Positions 23,690 through 33,165 of a DNA stretch of 64,000 nucleotides are shown in pieces (position 1 is the stretch's first letter; every line of letters starts with the position of its first letter). The stretch lies in the NCBI RefSeq assembly GCF_008123425.1, contig NZ_VSSS01000034.1, forward strand, positions 1 to 64,000. The letters run 5' to 3'. The stretch comes from Bradyrhizobium rifense. GTDB taxonomy: Bacteria; Pseudomonadota; Alphaproteobacteria; Rhizobiales; Xanthobacteraceae. The translations under genes and the position numbers were made by a program. A model generated the notes under the pieces. It did not search any database, was not told where the DNA came from, and worked only from the letters and a program-made list of their open reading frames with translations.

Positions 23690-26395
23690 ATGACCGCGAT
23701 CGACCCAAACCTCCGCGCCACCAAGACGACCTGTCCCTATTGCGGCGTCGGCTGCGGCGTGCTCGCAACGCCCGACGGCGCGGGTGGTGCTGCGATCGCG
23801 GGTGATCCCGATCATCCCGCCAATTTCGGCCGGCTGTGCTCGAAGGGCTCTGCGCTCGGCGAGACCGTTGGGCTCGAGAGCCGGCTGCTGTATCCGATGA
23901 TCCGCTGCAAGGGCGTGCTCGAACGCGTCGCCTGGAGCGATGCGCTCGATCACGTCGCTCACCGCATGAAGCACATCATTGCGCGCGATGGTGCCGATGC
24001 GGTCGCGTTCTATCTGTCCGGCCAGTTGCTGACCGAGGACTATTACGTCGCCAACAAGCTGATGAAGGGCTTCGTCGGCACGGCCAATGTCGACACCAAT
24101 TCGCGGCTCTGCATGTCGTCCTCGGTCGCTGGCCACCGCCGCGCCTTCGGCGCCGACACCGTGCCCGGCTGCTACGAGGATCTCGACCAGGCCGACCTGC
24201 TGGTCTTTGTCGGCTCGAACGCGGCCTGGTGCCACCCGGTGCTGTTCCAGCGCATGGTGAAGAACCGGCAGGAGCGCGGCGCGCGGATGATCGTGATTGA
24301 TCCGCGCCGCACTGATACCGCGAGCGACGTTGATCTGTTCCTGGGCCTCAAGCCCGGCACCGATACCGCGCTGTTCTCCGGCCTGTTCGTCCATCTCGCC
24401 GACAGCGGTGCACTGGACCAGAAGTATATCGCTCAGAACACGTCGGGCTTTGATGATGCGCTGGCGCGCGCGCGCAGCATCGCCGGCAGCGTCACCGCGA
24501 CCGCGCTGGCGACTGGACTGTCCGAGCAGGACGTCGCCGCCTTCTTCAAGATGTTCCGCGACACCGAGCGTGTCGTCACGCTCTATTCGCAGGGCGTGAA
24601 CCAGTCGGCGCAGGGCACCGACAAGGTCAACGCGATCCTGAACTGCCATCTCGCCACGGGCCGCATCGGCAAGCTCGGTGCCTCACCGTTCTCGCTCACC
24701 GGCCAGCCCAACGCGATGGGCGGCCGCGAGGTCGGCGGGCTCGCCAACCAGCTCGCCGCCCATATGAACTTCACGCCGCCCGACATCGACCGCGTCAGGC
24801 GGTTCTGGAAGGCGCCGCGCATCGCGACCCATGAGGGTTTGAAGGCGGTGCAGCTGTTCGAAGCGATCAACCGCGGCGAGGTCAAGGCGCTCTGGGTGAT
24901 GGGCACCAATCCGGCGGTCTCGCTGCCCGATGCGGATTTCGTGCGCGAGGCGCTGAAGAAGCTCGAGCTGTTCGTCGTGTCCGAGAATGTGCTCTCCAAC
25001 GACACGGTCGAGGCGGGGCCGCATGTGCTGCTGCCGGCGCTGGCCTGGGGCGAGAAGTCGGGCACGGTGACCAATTCCGAGCGCCGCATCTCGCGTCAGC
25101 GTTCGTTCCTCCCCGCACCCGGCGAGGCGCGTCCCGATTGGTGGATCCTCAGCGAGACCGCAAAACGCCTCGGCTTCGGCGACAGTTTTAATTACAGATC
25201 CGCGGCCGATATCTTCCGCGAACACGCCGCACTCTCGGCGTTCGAGAACAATGGCAGCCGCGATTTCGACATTGGCGCGCTGACGTCGCTGTCCGACGAA
25301 GACTTTGACGCCTTGAAGCCCGTGCAATGGCCGGCGCGCGAGGGCGAGGCGCCGGGCGAGCGCTTCTTCGCAGCTGGCGGCTTCTTCACCAATGACGGCA
25401 AGGGCCGCTTCGTCGCGCCGGAGGTGCCGGCGCTGCGCAGCGAGACCGGGCCGTCGCGCCCCCTGCGGCTCAACACCGGCCGCATCCGCGACCAGTGGCA
25501 CACCATGACGCGCACGGGGCTGAGCAAGCGGCTCGGCGCGCATCTGCCCGAGCCATTCGTCGAGATCCATCCCGCCGACGCCAACAAATACAGCATCGCC
25601 CATGACGGCTTCGCCCGCATCACCACCGATTACGGTCAGTGCATCCTGAAGGTCGTCGTCAGCGACCGGCAGCAGCGCGGCATGCTGTTCGCGCCGATCC
25701 ACTGGAGCGCGATGAACGGCTCGCATGGCCGGGTCGGCGCGCTGGCCGCGCCGTTCACCGATCCGTTCTCCGGACAGCCGGAGTCGAAGGCGACGCCGGC
25801 CGCGATCGCGCCGTATGAATACGTCTTCCGCGGCTTTGCGCTGTCGCGAAAGCAGCTCGACCTCCCGCCGAACCTGCTGTGGACCCGCGTCACGGTCTCA
25901 GGCGGCTTCGGCTATCTCTTCGCCGACAATGCGGATCTGTCGCGCTGGCCGGCCTGGCTCGATGGCCTTGCCGGCGAAGACGTCGCCGACTATCGCGATT
26001 TCGGCGGCGGCGTTTATCGTGCGGCCTCGTTCGCGGGCGATCGCATCGAGACCTGCCTGTTCGTCGGCCCCGCGCACGATGCCGGCGACTGGGAGGTGGT
26101 GAAGAGCGTGTTCGCGGCCGATCGCGTCACCGACGATCAGCGCCGCATGCTGCTATCGGGCAAGTCCAGCGAAGGCGCCGCCTCGACCGGCCCGATCGTC
26201 TGCGCCTGCTTCGGCGTCGGCCGCGGCACCATCTGCGACACCATCGCAAGCGGTGCCTGCACCGCCGCCGAGATCGGCGTCAAGCTCAAGGCCGGCACCA
26301 ATTGCGGATCCTGCATCCCCGAACTGAAGCGCTTGATCGCGACGACCGAGGTGACACCGGCGAAGCAGGCGAAGCTCGCGGGCGCGGCGAGCTAA
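23690..26395 (+). CDS. nasC: Assimilatory nitrate reductase catalytic subunit
   Basis: A cytoplasmic Mo-bis-MGD nitrate reductase of about 901 residues. The N-terminal [4Fe-4S] site is Cys15, Cys18, Cys22 and Cys50 (CPYCGVGC, RLCSKGS). Molybdopterin-binding segments include SSVAGHRRAFGADTVPGCYE and LFVGSNAAWCHP, and the C-terminal dinucleotide-binding domain includes LRLNTGRIRDQWHTMTRTG. The last 70 residues form a BFD-like [2Fe-2S] domain (VCACFGVGRGTICDTI, TNCGSC), as in NasA/NarB-type enzymes with an added ferredoxin-like module. The ATG at 23690 is preferred to the upstream TTG because GGAGG lies nine bases before it. Reduces nitrate to nitrite. The assimilatory nitrite reductase is not in the window. 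Confidence 0.94.
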   Translation: MTAIDPNLRATKTTCPYCGVGCGVLATPDGAGGAAIAGDPDHPANFGRLCSKGSALGETVGLESRLLYPMIRCKGVLERVAWSDALDHVAHRMKHIIARDGADAVAFYLSGQLLTEDYYVANKLMKGFVGTANVDTNSRLCMSSSVAGHRRAFGADTVPGCYEDLDQADLLVFVGSNAAWCHPVLFQRMVKNRQERGARMIVIDPRRTDTASDVDLFLGLKPGTDTALFSGLFVHLADSGALDQKYIAQNTSGFDDALARARSIAGSVTATALATGLSEQDVAAFFKMFRDTERVVTLYSQGVNQSAQGTDKVNAILNCHLATGRIGKLGASPFSLTGQPNAMGGREVGGLANQLAAHMNFTPPDIDRVRRFWKAPRIATHEGLKAVQLFEAINRGEVKALWVMGTNPAVSLPDADFVREALKKLELFVVSENVLSNDTVEAGPHVLLPALAWGEKSGTVTNSERRISRQRSFLPAPGEARPDWWILSETAKRLGFGDSFNYRSAADIFREHAALSAFENNGSRDFDIGALTSLSDEDFDALKPVQWPAREGEAPGERFFAAGGFFTNDGKGRFVAPEVPALRSETGPSRPLRLNTGRIRDQWHTMTRTGLSKRLGAHLPEPFVEIHPADANKYSIAHDGFARITTDYGQCILKVVVSDRQQRGMLFAPIHWSAMNGSHGRVGALAAPFTDPFSGQPESKATPAAIAPYEYVFRGFALSRKQLDLPPNLLWTRVTVSGGFGYLFADNADLSRWPAWLDGLAGEDVADYRDFGGGVYRAASFAGDRIETCLFVGPAHDAGDWEVVKSVFAADRVTDDQRRMLLSGKSSEGAASTGPIVCACFGVGRGTICDTIASGACTAAEIGVKLKAGTNCGSCIPELKRLIATTEVTPAKQAKLAGAAS

Positions 26396-26408
26396 GCGAG
26401 CGAGGTCT

Positions 26409-26551
26409 CGTGCCCCGGACGCTGCGCGGCACGCAGTGATGCGGCTGCAGAGCCGGGGCCCATCTAACAGCGGAGTGTCTGGCCTTCCTGGGTCCCCGCT
26501 CTGCGCAGCAACGCTGATGCGTTGCAGCGCGTCCGGGACACGAGAGTGGTA
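26409..26551. repeat. Large imperfect inverted repeat (genus-type intergenic element)
   Basis: CTCGTGCCCCGGACGCTGCG at the left end pairs imperfectly with GCGTCCGGGACACGAG at the right end, and internal arms GAGCCGGGGCCCA / TGGGTCCCCGCTC also pair. No gene lies within. It resembles palindromic repeats dispersed in Bradyrhizobium genomes and follows nasC, where it could block antisense or readthrough transcription. Confidence 0.6.
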
Positions 26552-26647
26552 TGGGCTGATACGCAGCCATGCCGCTGCCCCAATCGACGCGCCCGCGATT
26601 GTGCCCTATGTTGCCGCGCTCCCGCCTCAACAATCATAAAAGCCAAA

Positions 26648-27544
26648 ATGTACCTGGAAACGCCGCCGCGCCTGATCGAAACCAAGATCTTTTCCGCCAT
26701 GCCCGACAATTTTCGCCGCAAGGGCGTGCGGACGGATTGGGCTGACGCCAATCGGCCGGGCGTGCTGACCGATAGCTTCATCGAAGGCCCGTCGTTCGAC
26801 AGGGACGGCAATCTCTACGTCGTCGACATTCCCTTCGGTCGCATCTTCCGCATCGCACCGGATGGGACGTGGTCGCTCGTCGTCGAATACGAGGGCTGGC
26901 CGAACGGGCTGAAGATCGCGGCTGACGGCCGCATCCTGGTGGCCGATTACATGCACGGCATCATGGAGCTCGACGCCAAGGCCGGTCGCATCAAGCCCGT
27001 CCTGACCGCGCGCAATTCAGAATCGTTCCGCGGCTGCAACGATCTGCATCTCGCCTCGAATGGCGACATCTATTTCACCGACCAGGGTCAGACCGGCCTG
27101 CACGACGCAAGCGGCCGCGTCTACAAGCTGGCGCCGAACGGCCGGCTCGATTGTTTGATCGACACCGGCATCAGCCCGAACGGACTGGTGCTTGACCCGA
27201 CCGAGACCGTGTTGTTCGTCGCGATGACGCGCGACAATGCGGTGTGGCGGCTCCCATTCATGAAAGATGGCAGCGTGTCGAAGGTCGGCCGCTTCTGCTC
27301 GCTGTTCGGCACATCAGGCCCCGACGGCATGAGCATGGATGCGAGCGGCCGCCTGTTCGTCGGCCACGCCTCGCTCGGCCATGTCTTCGTGTTCGCACCG
27401 AATGGTGAACTGATCGCGCGGATCAAGTCCTGCGCGGGGCCGAATTGCACCAATGTCGCCATCGGTGGCGCGAGCAAAGATCGGCTCTATATCACGGAGT
27501 CAGCGACCGGCAGTGTGCTGGTCGCGGACATCGGTGGTCTCTAG
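26648..27544 (+). CDS. SMP-30/gluconolactonase-family protein
   Basis: About 298 residues forming a six-bladed beta-propeller of the SMP-30/LRE type, which typically hydrolyses sugar lactones with a divalent metal. Recognisable segments: FIEGPSFDRDGNLYVVDIPF (metal Glu in EGP), WPNGLKIAADGRILVADYMH, CNDLHLASNGDIYFTDQG (metal Asn in CND) and GISPNGLVLDPTETVLFVAM. The ATG at 26648 begins where family similarity begins; longer in-frame starts run through the repeat. It is followed after 19 bases by an aldo/keto reductase, suggesting a lactone or carbonyl detoxification pair. Confidence 0.87.
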   Translation: MYLETPPRLIETKIFSAMPDNFRRKGVRTDWADANRPGVLTDSFIEGPSFDRDGNLYVVDIPFGRIFRIAPDGTWSLVVEYEGWPNGLKIAADGRILVADYMHGIMELDAKAGRIKPVLTARNSESFRGCNDLHLASNGDIYFTDQGQTGLHDASGRVYKLAPNGRLDCLIDTGISPNGLVLDPTETVLFVAMTRDNAVWRLPFMKDGSVSKVGRFCSLFGTSGPDGMSMDASGRLFVGHASLGHVFVFAPNGELIARIKSCAGPNCTNVAIGGASKDRLYITESATGSVLVADIGGL

Positions 27545-27563
27545 AGCATTTGAAGGAACAAAC

Positions 27564-28403
27564 ATGAACACAAAACCCTTCGGCCAGACCGGCGCCAATG
27601 TTTCCGTGGTCGGACAGGGCACCTGGTATCTCGACCATGGCGATCGCAAGCGCGCGGTCGCGGCGCTGCAGCGCGGGCTCGATCTTGGTATGACCCATAT
27701 CGATACCGCCGAGATGTATGGCGATGCCGAGCTCGTCATTGCCGATGCGATCGCCGGCCGTCGCGAAGAGGTGTTCCTGGTCTCAAAGGTGCTGCCGAGC
27801 AACGCCTCGCGTCGCGGCACCATCACCGCCTGCGAGCGCTCGCTGAAGCGGCTGAAGACGGATCGTCTCGATTGCTATCTGCTGCACTGGCGCGGGTCGT
27901 ATGACCTTGCAGACACCGTCGCTGCATTCGAAGATCTGGTGAAGGCCGGCAAGATCAAATCCTGGGGCGTCTCCAATTTCGACGCTGACGATCTCGACGA
28001 GATTCTCGATGTCTCCGGCAAAGGCCGCATCGCCTGCAATCAGGTGCTCTATCATCTGAAGGAACGTGCGATCGAGCACGCCGTCATCCCCTGGTGTGAG
28101 AAGCACGGCGTCGCCGTCGTCGCCTATTCACCGTTCGGTCACGATGATTTTCCCGATGAGCGCAGCAAGGGCGGTGCGGTGCTGGCGCGCATCGCGGAGG
28201 CGCGTCGCGCGACGCCGCGTCAGATCGCGCTGAGCTTCCTCACCCGTGCGACTACGGTGTTCGCTATCCCGAAGGCGTCGTCCGCGGAACATGCCGGCGA
28301 AAATGCGGCTGCCGGCGATCTCGTGCTGACGAAAGAGGAGATTTCGGCGCTGGATGCGGCGTTTCCGCGCGGTCCGAAACCGCGTGGCCTGCCCATGCTG
28401 TAG
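27564..28403 (+). CDS. Aldo/keto reductase
   Basis: A 279-residue TIM-barrel NAD(P)H oxidoreductase. The catalytic tetrad is recognisable as Asp/Tyr in GMTHIDTAEMYGDAE, Lys in EVFLVSKVLPSN and His in DCYLLHWRG; cofactor segments KIKSWGVSNFDADDL and IPKASSAEHAGENA follow. The ATG at 27564 has AAGGAA upstream. Most similar in style to the YeaE/MPH-type group. It probably forms a transcript with the preceding lactonase gene; substrate not predictable. Confidence 0.9.
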   Translation: MNTKPFGQTGANVSVVGQGTWYLDHGDRKRAVAALQRGLDLGMTHIDTAEMYGDAELVIADAIAGRREEVFLVSKVLPSNASRRGTITACERSLKRLKTDRLDCYLLHWRGSYDLADTVAAFEDLVKAGKIKSWGVSNFDADDLDEILDVSGKGRIACNQVLYHLKERAIEHAVIPWCEKHGVAVVAYSPFGHDDFPDERSKGGAVLARIAEARRATPRQIALSFLTRATTVFAIPKASSAEHAGENAAAGDLVLTKEEISALDAAFPRGPKPRGLPML

Positions 28404-28588
28404 TGCACAAAAGCCTATTATTAATGGAGTATTGACGCGCGCGGACGTGAGCGCATATCGGCATCCTGTTTTCGGAAGTTGTGAAAGGGACGCATTTGTC
28501 GTTTTTTACGGCCGTCCCCGATTCGTATTTCCCAGGTTCAGCCGTGACACCGCCGCCCGCCGCAGCCGCAAGGCTCGACAGTATTTCC

Positions 28589-29530
28589 ATGCCCATGCCG
28601 GAGAAGAAGCAGCAGACGCGCCGCGCGCCTGCGCGCGTCGATCATCCCTTCAAGGGCATCGCGCTGGTGCTGCTGTCGACGGTGTTTCTCGGCTGCTCCG
28701 ACGTCACCGCGAAATACCTCTCGACCAGTCTGCCGTCGATCGAGATCACCTGGATCCGTTTCGTCACCTTCGCGCTGATGTTCACGCCGGTGATGCTGCC
28801 GGGCTCGCCGCTGCATGCGATGCGCACCGAACGTCTCGGGCTGCAATTGATGCGTGGTGTCGCACTGCTCGGCTCCTCGCTGTTCTTCATCACCGGCCTG
28901 CGCTTTCTCCCCATCGCGGAAGCCTCCGCCACCGGCTTCGTCTCGCCGCTGTTCGTCACCGCGCTCTCGATCATCTTTCTCAGCGAGCAGGTCGGCATGC
29001 GCCGCTGGATCGCGACGGCGATCGGGCTGATGGGCGTGATGATCATTCTGCGGCCGGGCTCGAGCGCGTTCCATGTTGCCGCCTTCTTCCCGATCGTCTC
29101 GGCGTTCTGCTGGGCCGCCGCGCTGATCATGACGCGCCTGATGAGCGGGCGCGAAGCCGTGGTCACCACGATGGCGTACTCGGCGCTCACTGGCGTTGCG
29201 ATCCTCAGCGTGATGGTGCCGTTCGTCTGGGTGACGCCGACCTGGACAGGCATCGGGCTCGGCATCCTGATCGGTCTTGCCTCCACGATCGGCCAGTGGA
29301 TCGTCGTGCTCGCCTATCGCTACGGCGATGCCTCGGTGCTGGCGCCGTTCTCCTACACGCAGTTGCTGTGGGTCAGCATTCTGGGCTTCTTCCTGTTCGG
29401 CGAGTTGCCGGATGTCTGGACCGTCACGGGTGCGGCCTTCATCGTCGCCAGCGGCCTCTACATCGCCCATCGCGAGCGCATCCGCCGCGCCCAGCTGCTG
29501 GTGTTGGAAGAGCGTTCTCCGAACCCCTGA
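28589..29530 (+). CDS. EamA/DMT-family transporter
   Basis: A ten-helix drug/metabolite transporter of about 313 residues: two EamA repeats, the first beginning PFKGIALVLLSTVFLGCSDV and the second in AAFFPIVSAFCWAAALIMTR. The C-terminus after the last helix is short and basic (AHRERIRRA). The start is uncertain: in-frame ATGs occur at 28589 and 28595, and a GTG at 28481 is possible, but none has a strong ribosome site. Substrate unknown; members export amino acids or other small metabolites. Confidence 0.85.
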   Translation: MPMPEKKQQTRRAPARVDHPFKGIALVLLSTVFLGCSDVTAKYLSTSLPSIEITWIRFVTFALMFTPVMLPGSPLHAMRTERLGLQLMRGVALLGSSLFFITGLRFLPIAEASATGFVSPLFVTALSIIFLSEQVGMRRWIATAIGLMGVMIILRPGSSAFHVAAFFPIVSAFCWAAALIMTRLMSGREAVVTTMAYSALTGVAILSVMVPFVWVTPTWTGIGLGILIGLASTIGQWIVVLAYRYGDASVLAPFSYTQLLWVSILGFFLFGELPDVWTVTGAAFIVASGLYIAHRERIRRAQLLVLEERSPNP

Positions 29531-29590
29531 CGCAAGTCCAGGCGTCCCTGTTCATGCTATCAACGGCTCCAACGATATGGGAGGAGCCGA

Positions 29591-30670
29591 ATGCGCGCTG
29601 CGATTTTCAGGAACGGTGAGATTGTCGTCGACCGGATGGCCGAGCCGAAGCCGGGTCCCGGCCAGGTGCTGGTCAAGACGCTCGCCTGCGGCATCTGCGG
29701 CTCCGACCTGCACGCGCGCCAGCACGCGCCACGAATGGTGGAGATGGCGAAGAAGACCGGGCGACCACCGATGGATCTGTCGCGCGACGTCGTCTTCGGC
29801 CACGAGTTCTGTTGCGAGATCGTCGACTATGGCTCCGGCACGACGCGCAAGCTCAAGCCGGGCACGCATGTGTGCTCGCTGCCCGCACTGCTGACGCCGG
29901 AAGGCATCAAGGGCATCGGCTATTCCAACGACTTTGTCGGCGGTTATGCGGAGCAGATGCTGCTCAGCGAGCCGCTGCTGCTGGAGGTGCCGAACGGCCT
30001 TGCGCCGGAACATGCCGCGCTGACCGAGCCGCTCGCGGTCGGTGTCCACGCGGTTGAAAAAGCCAACATCCGCGGCGGCGAGGTGCCGCTCGTGATCGGC
30101 TGCGGTCCGGTCGGCCTCGCGGTGATCGCCGCGCTCAGGATCAGGGGCCTCCATCCGATCGTCGCCGCCGACTACTCGCCGGCGCGGCGTGCGCTCGCAG
30201 CTCAGCTTGGCGCCGATATCGTCGTCGATCCCAAGGTGTCGCAGCCCTATGCGACCTGGGCCGAGCACGCGCAGATGTCGGAGGCGGAGAAGGCGGCGCG
30301 ACCGCCGCTCAAGGCCATGCTGCCGGCACTGAAGCCCGCGGTCATCTTCGAGTGCGTCGGCGTGCCCGGCCTGCTGCAGCAGGTGTTCGAAGGCGCACCG
30401 CGCGATGCCAAGATCGTCGTGGTCGGCGTCTGCATGGAGAGCGACAAAAGCGAACCCATGCTGGGCATCATGAAGGAGCTCAACGTCCAGTACGTGCTGG
30501 GCTACACGCCGGAGGAGTTTTTGGCGTCGCTGCGCCTGATCGCCGAAGGGCAGGTGGATGCGGCGGCGATGGTGACGGCGGAAGTGGGCATCGACGGTGT
30601 CGCCAAGGCATTTGCCGATCTCGCCAATCCCGAGGCGCACACCAAGATCATCGTGCAGCCGTGGAAATAG
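29591..30670 (+). CDS. Zinc-binding alcohol dehydrogenase family protein
   Basis: A 359-residue medium-chain dehydrogenase/reductase. The catalytic zinc site is indicated by ACGICGSDLHA (Cys, residues about 36-46) and VFGHEFCCEI (His-Glu), and the NAD(P) motif by VIGCGPVGLAVIAAL (about residue 172). The four-cysteine structural zinc lobe of classical alcohol dehydrogenases is missing, as in the quinone-reductase-like and sorbitol/threonine branches. GGAGGAG precedes the ATG. Its last 23 bases overlap the end of the convergent TAXI gene. Confidence 0.88.
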   Translation: MRAAIFRNGEIVVDRMAEPKPGPGQVLVKTLACGICGSDLHARQHAPRMVEMAKKTGRPPMDLSRDVVFGHEFCCEIVDYGSGTTRKLKPGTHVCSLPALLTPEGIKGIGYSNDFVGGYAEQMLLSEPLLLEVPNGLAPEHAALTEPLAVGVHAVEKANIRGGEVPLVIGCGPVGLAVIAALRIRGLHPIVAADYSPARRALAAQLGADIVVDPKVSQPYATWAEHAQMSEAEKAARPPLKAMLPALKPAVIFECVGVPGLLQQVFEGAPRDAKIVVVGVCMESDKSEPMLGIMKELNVQYVLGYTPEEFLASLRLIAEGQVDAAAMVTAEVGIDGVAKAFADLANPEAHTKIIVQPWK

Positions 30671-32075
30671 GGAACGGCTGAAGCACGGCGCCATCGGACT
30701 TTTGTGTGACATCGGCGTGGCTCATCTGGGCGATCACGGCCCGGCGGTCGACGATGGCCTGATGGAATTGCGCCAGCACAAGGCCGAAGGCGGCGAGGTC
30801 GCCGTCCTCGATGGCCCCGTCTTCGTGACAGACCAGTGTCTCACGCAGGATGTCGTCGGCCGCGCTTTGCATCGCCGCGAGATCGTCCACTGACGTCGTT
30901 TCGCGCACATTCGTGATCGCAGTCAGCAGCCGGTCGCGATGCAGCGCGTTCTCGCTGCGCTCCTCGCGCCGCAGATAATGCCGCAGCCATGCGGCAACCG
31001 AGCCGAGGCCGGAGAGCAGCAGCACCACGCCCCAGATGTAGTCGCTGTACTTGTCCATGAAGCTGCGTTCGTTGCCGTCGATATAGGCGGCGGCTCCCGC
31101 ATGTGCCGGCAGCGCGGCATCCTTGTCGGTGTCGGGCTTCTGGATATGGCTCGCCCCGGGCAGCTCCTTGACCAGCGACGGCTTGATCGTAAACAGCTCG
31201 CGGGTGAAGGCAGCCACCGCGTCTTCAGACAGCGCGCTTGGGGCCACGATGAGATGATTGACGGCGATGGTCTCGATCTTGTCGTCGGGCCGCTGCGGTG
31301 TCGCCGCAAATGCGCCGGCCGGGATTTCCTCGGACTCATAGAGCGGGTGCCGCTCGGCAATGGCCTCGGAGACGTCGACCGGGAGGAACTTCGGATCGCC
31401 GCGCAGGCGCGTGGTGGCGGCAATCGTCTCGGCGATGACCTTGTCGTCGAGCGCGCCCACCATCATGAAGGCATCGAGCGTGGTGTCCTGGGTCATCTCG
31501 GAGATGCGGTCGGTGCCGAACTGGGTGGTCGTCACCTTCTGCGGATTGACGCCGGACTCGGCCAGGATGACGCGCAGCAGATTGGGATTGGCATCGCCGA
31601 GTCCGACGATGCCGATGCGGCGGCCGCCGAGCGAAGCGATGTCCGTGACCTTCGACTTAGCCGCGCCCTTGCGCCCCGTCGGCGCCCACAGCACCACAAA
31701 GTTCCGGCGCAGGATCGCGACCGAATTGGCGTCGGCTGGCATAGCGAGATCGCCGCGCGCGACCGCGAGGTCGGCCTTGCCGCCGCCGAGCAGATTGAGG
31801 CTTTGCAGCGTGCCGTCTGTCTCGATCGGCGTCAGCCGCACGGTGCCGCTTTTCGCCTCGATCGCCTTGGCGATGGCCAACACCAGCGCCTGGTCGTCGC
31901 TACCGGCAGGTCCAACGGCGATGCGCAGCGTCGCCGGCTGCCAGAGCCAATAGGCAAGCGCGAGCGCGACCGTCAGAAGCGACAGGAGGCTCGCCACCGC
32001 GAGCCACGGGCCGAGGCGATTGCGGCGGCGGGACGGGGCGCCCCTCGTTACGCTCAGATCGCTCGGCACGGGCAT
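30648..32075 (-). CDS. TAXI-family TRAP solute-binding protein, membrane-anchored with cytoplasmic tail
   Basis: A 475-residue protein of the TAXI (NMT1-like) family. Helix 1 (residues about 23-45) anchors the binding domain (LRIAVGPAGSDDQALVLAIA, VGLGDANPNLLRVILAESG) outside the membrane. A second helix (YIWGVVLLLSGLGSVAAWL, near 350) leads to a cytoplasmic tail of about 105 residues. Ordinary TAXI proteins of TRAP importers are free periplasmic proteins of about 320 residues, and no TRAP permease is nearby, so a sensory role is possible. GAGGAAAG precedes the ATG. It follows ppk2 by 51 bases. Confidence 0.85.
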   Translation of the reverse strand: MPVPSDLSVTRGAPSRRRNRLGPWLAVASLLSLLTVALALAYWLWQPATLRIAVGPAGSDDQALVLAIAKAIEAKSGTVRLTPIETDGTLQSLNLLGGGKADLAVARGDLAMPADANSVAILRRNFVVLWAPTGRKGAAKSKVTDIASLGGRRIGIVGLGDANPNLLRVILAESGVNPQKVTTTQFGTDRISEMTQDTTLDAFMMVGALDDKVIAETIAATTRLRGDPKFLPVDVSEAIAERHPLYESEEIPAGAFAATPQRPDDKIETIAVNHLIVAPSALSEDAVAAFTRELFTIKPSLVKELPGASHIQKPDTDKDAALPAHAGAAAYIDGNERSFMDKYSDYIWGVVLLLSGLGSVAAWLRHYLRREERSENALHRDRLLTAITNVRETTSVDDLAAMQSAADDILRETLVCHEDGAIEDGDLAAFGLVLAQFHQAIVDRRAVIAQMSHADVTQKSDGAVLQPFPISTAAR

Positions 32076-32126
32076 CGCGCTTTCCTCATCGGCAAGCTGG
32101 CCCGCCGGTCAACGCGGCGGGTGCCG

Positions 32127-33047
32127 TCAGTATTTCGAAGGCACGTACATCTCCGGCGGGATCGGACCGCGGTGATAGTCGGGATTGCGCACGCGTGGCG
32201 GCAGCACCACGGGCGTGTGGCCGACCTCCTGGTAGGGGATCTGGGTCAGGAGATGCGCGATGCAGTTGAGTCGCGCGCGCTTCTTGTCGACGGCGTCGAC
32301 GATCCACCATGGCGAGTCCGGCAGGTGCGTGTGCTCCAGCATCGTCTCCTTTGCCTTGGTGTAGGCTTCCCAGCGGCTGCGGGCCTCGACGTCCATCGGG
32401 CTCAGCTTCCACTGCTTGAGCGGAACCTTGATGCGCATGGTGAAGCGGAACTGCTGCTCGTCGTCGGTGATGGAGAACCAGTACTTGACGAGGATGATGC
32501 CGGAGCGGATCAGCATCCGCTCGAACTCGGGAACCGTCTTGAAGAACTCCTGATACTGCTCGTCGGTGCAGAAGCCCATCACGCGCTCGACGCCGGCCCG
32601 ATTGTACCAGCTGCGGTCGAACAGCACCATCTCGCCGCCCGCGGGCAGATGCGAGACGTAGCGCTGGAAATACCATTGGGTGCGCTCGCGCTCGCTCGGC
32701 GCCGGAAGCGCTGCGACGCGGCAGATGCGGGGATTGAGGCGTTGGGTGATGCGCTTGATGACGCCGCCCTTGCCGGCGGAGTCGCGGCCTTCGAACAGCA
32801 CGACGACCTTCTTCTTCTCGCCCTGCACCCAGTCCTGCAGCTTGACCAGCTCGCTCTGGAGCCGGAGCAGCTCCCGGAAATAGAGCCTTCGGTCAACCGT
32901 CGGGTGGATCGCGTCGGTCTCGTCCAGCAGTTCGTCGAAGCGGCTGTCGTCGAGCTCAAGCTCCAGCTCTTCGTCGAGATCGTCGGTCATTTCCCGGATG
33001 ATGCGCTCGCGTTTGGCCATTTCAGGGGTGCGGTCGGATGCGGTCAT
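32127..33047 (-). CDS. ppk2: Polyphosphate kinase 2
   Basis: A 306-residue PPK2-family kinase transferring phosphate between polyphosphate and nucleotides. Walker A is FEGRDSAGKGG (residues 85-95), Walker B is VLFDRSWYNRAGVERVMGF (from 141), and the lid region contains KQWKLSPMDVEARSRWEAYT. A single PPK2 domain with a charged N-terminal extension fits class I (NDP-phosphorylating) enzymes; class cannot be fixed by eye. The ATG at 33047 has GAAGGA upstream; a longer frame into the Lrp region is rejected. Likely co-transcribed with the TAXI gene downstream. Confidence 0.92.
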   Translation of the reverse strand: MTASDRTPEMAKRERIIREMTDDLDEELELELDDSRFDELLDETDAIHPTVDRRLYFRELLRLQSELVKLQDWVQGEKKKVVVLFEGRDSAGKGGVIKRITQRLNPRICRVAALPAPSERERTQWYFQRYVSHLPAGGEMVLFDRSWYNRAGVERVMGFCTDEQYQEFFKTVPEFERMLIRSGIILVKYWFSITDDEQQFRFTMRIKVPLKQWKLSPMDVEARSRWEAYTKAKETMLEHTHLPDSPWWIVDAVDKKRARLNCIAHLLTQIPYQEVGHTPVVLPPRVRNPDYHRGPIPPEMYVPSKY

Positions 33048-33165
33048 GGATCCTTCTCTCGGCTCAGATGCCTGTCGCCCACGACCATTGACGGGGTTTA
33101 TTGCGTCCATGTGACACGGGCGGCCGGCCGGGCCGACCGGCCCGAAAATGGCCCGGCAGGGGCCG

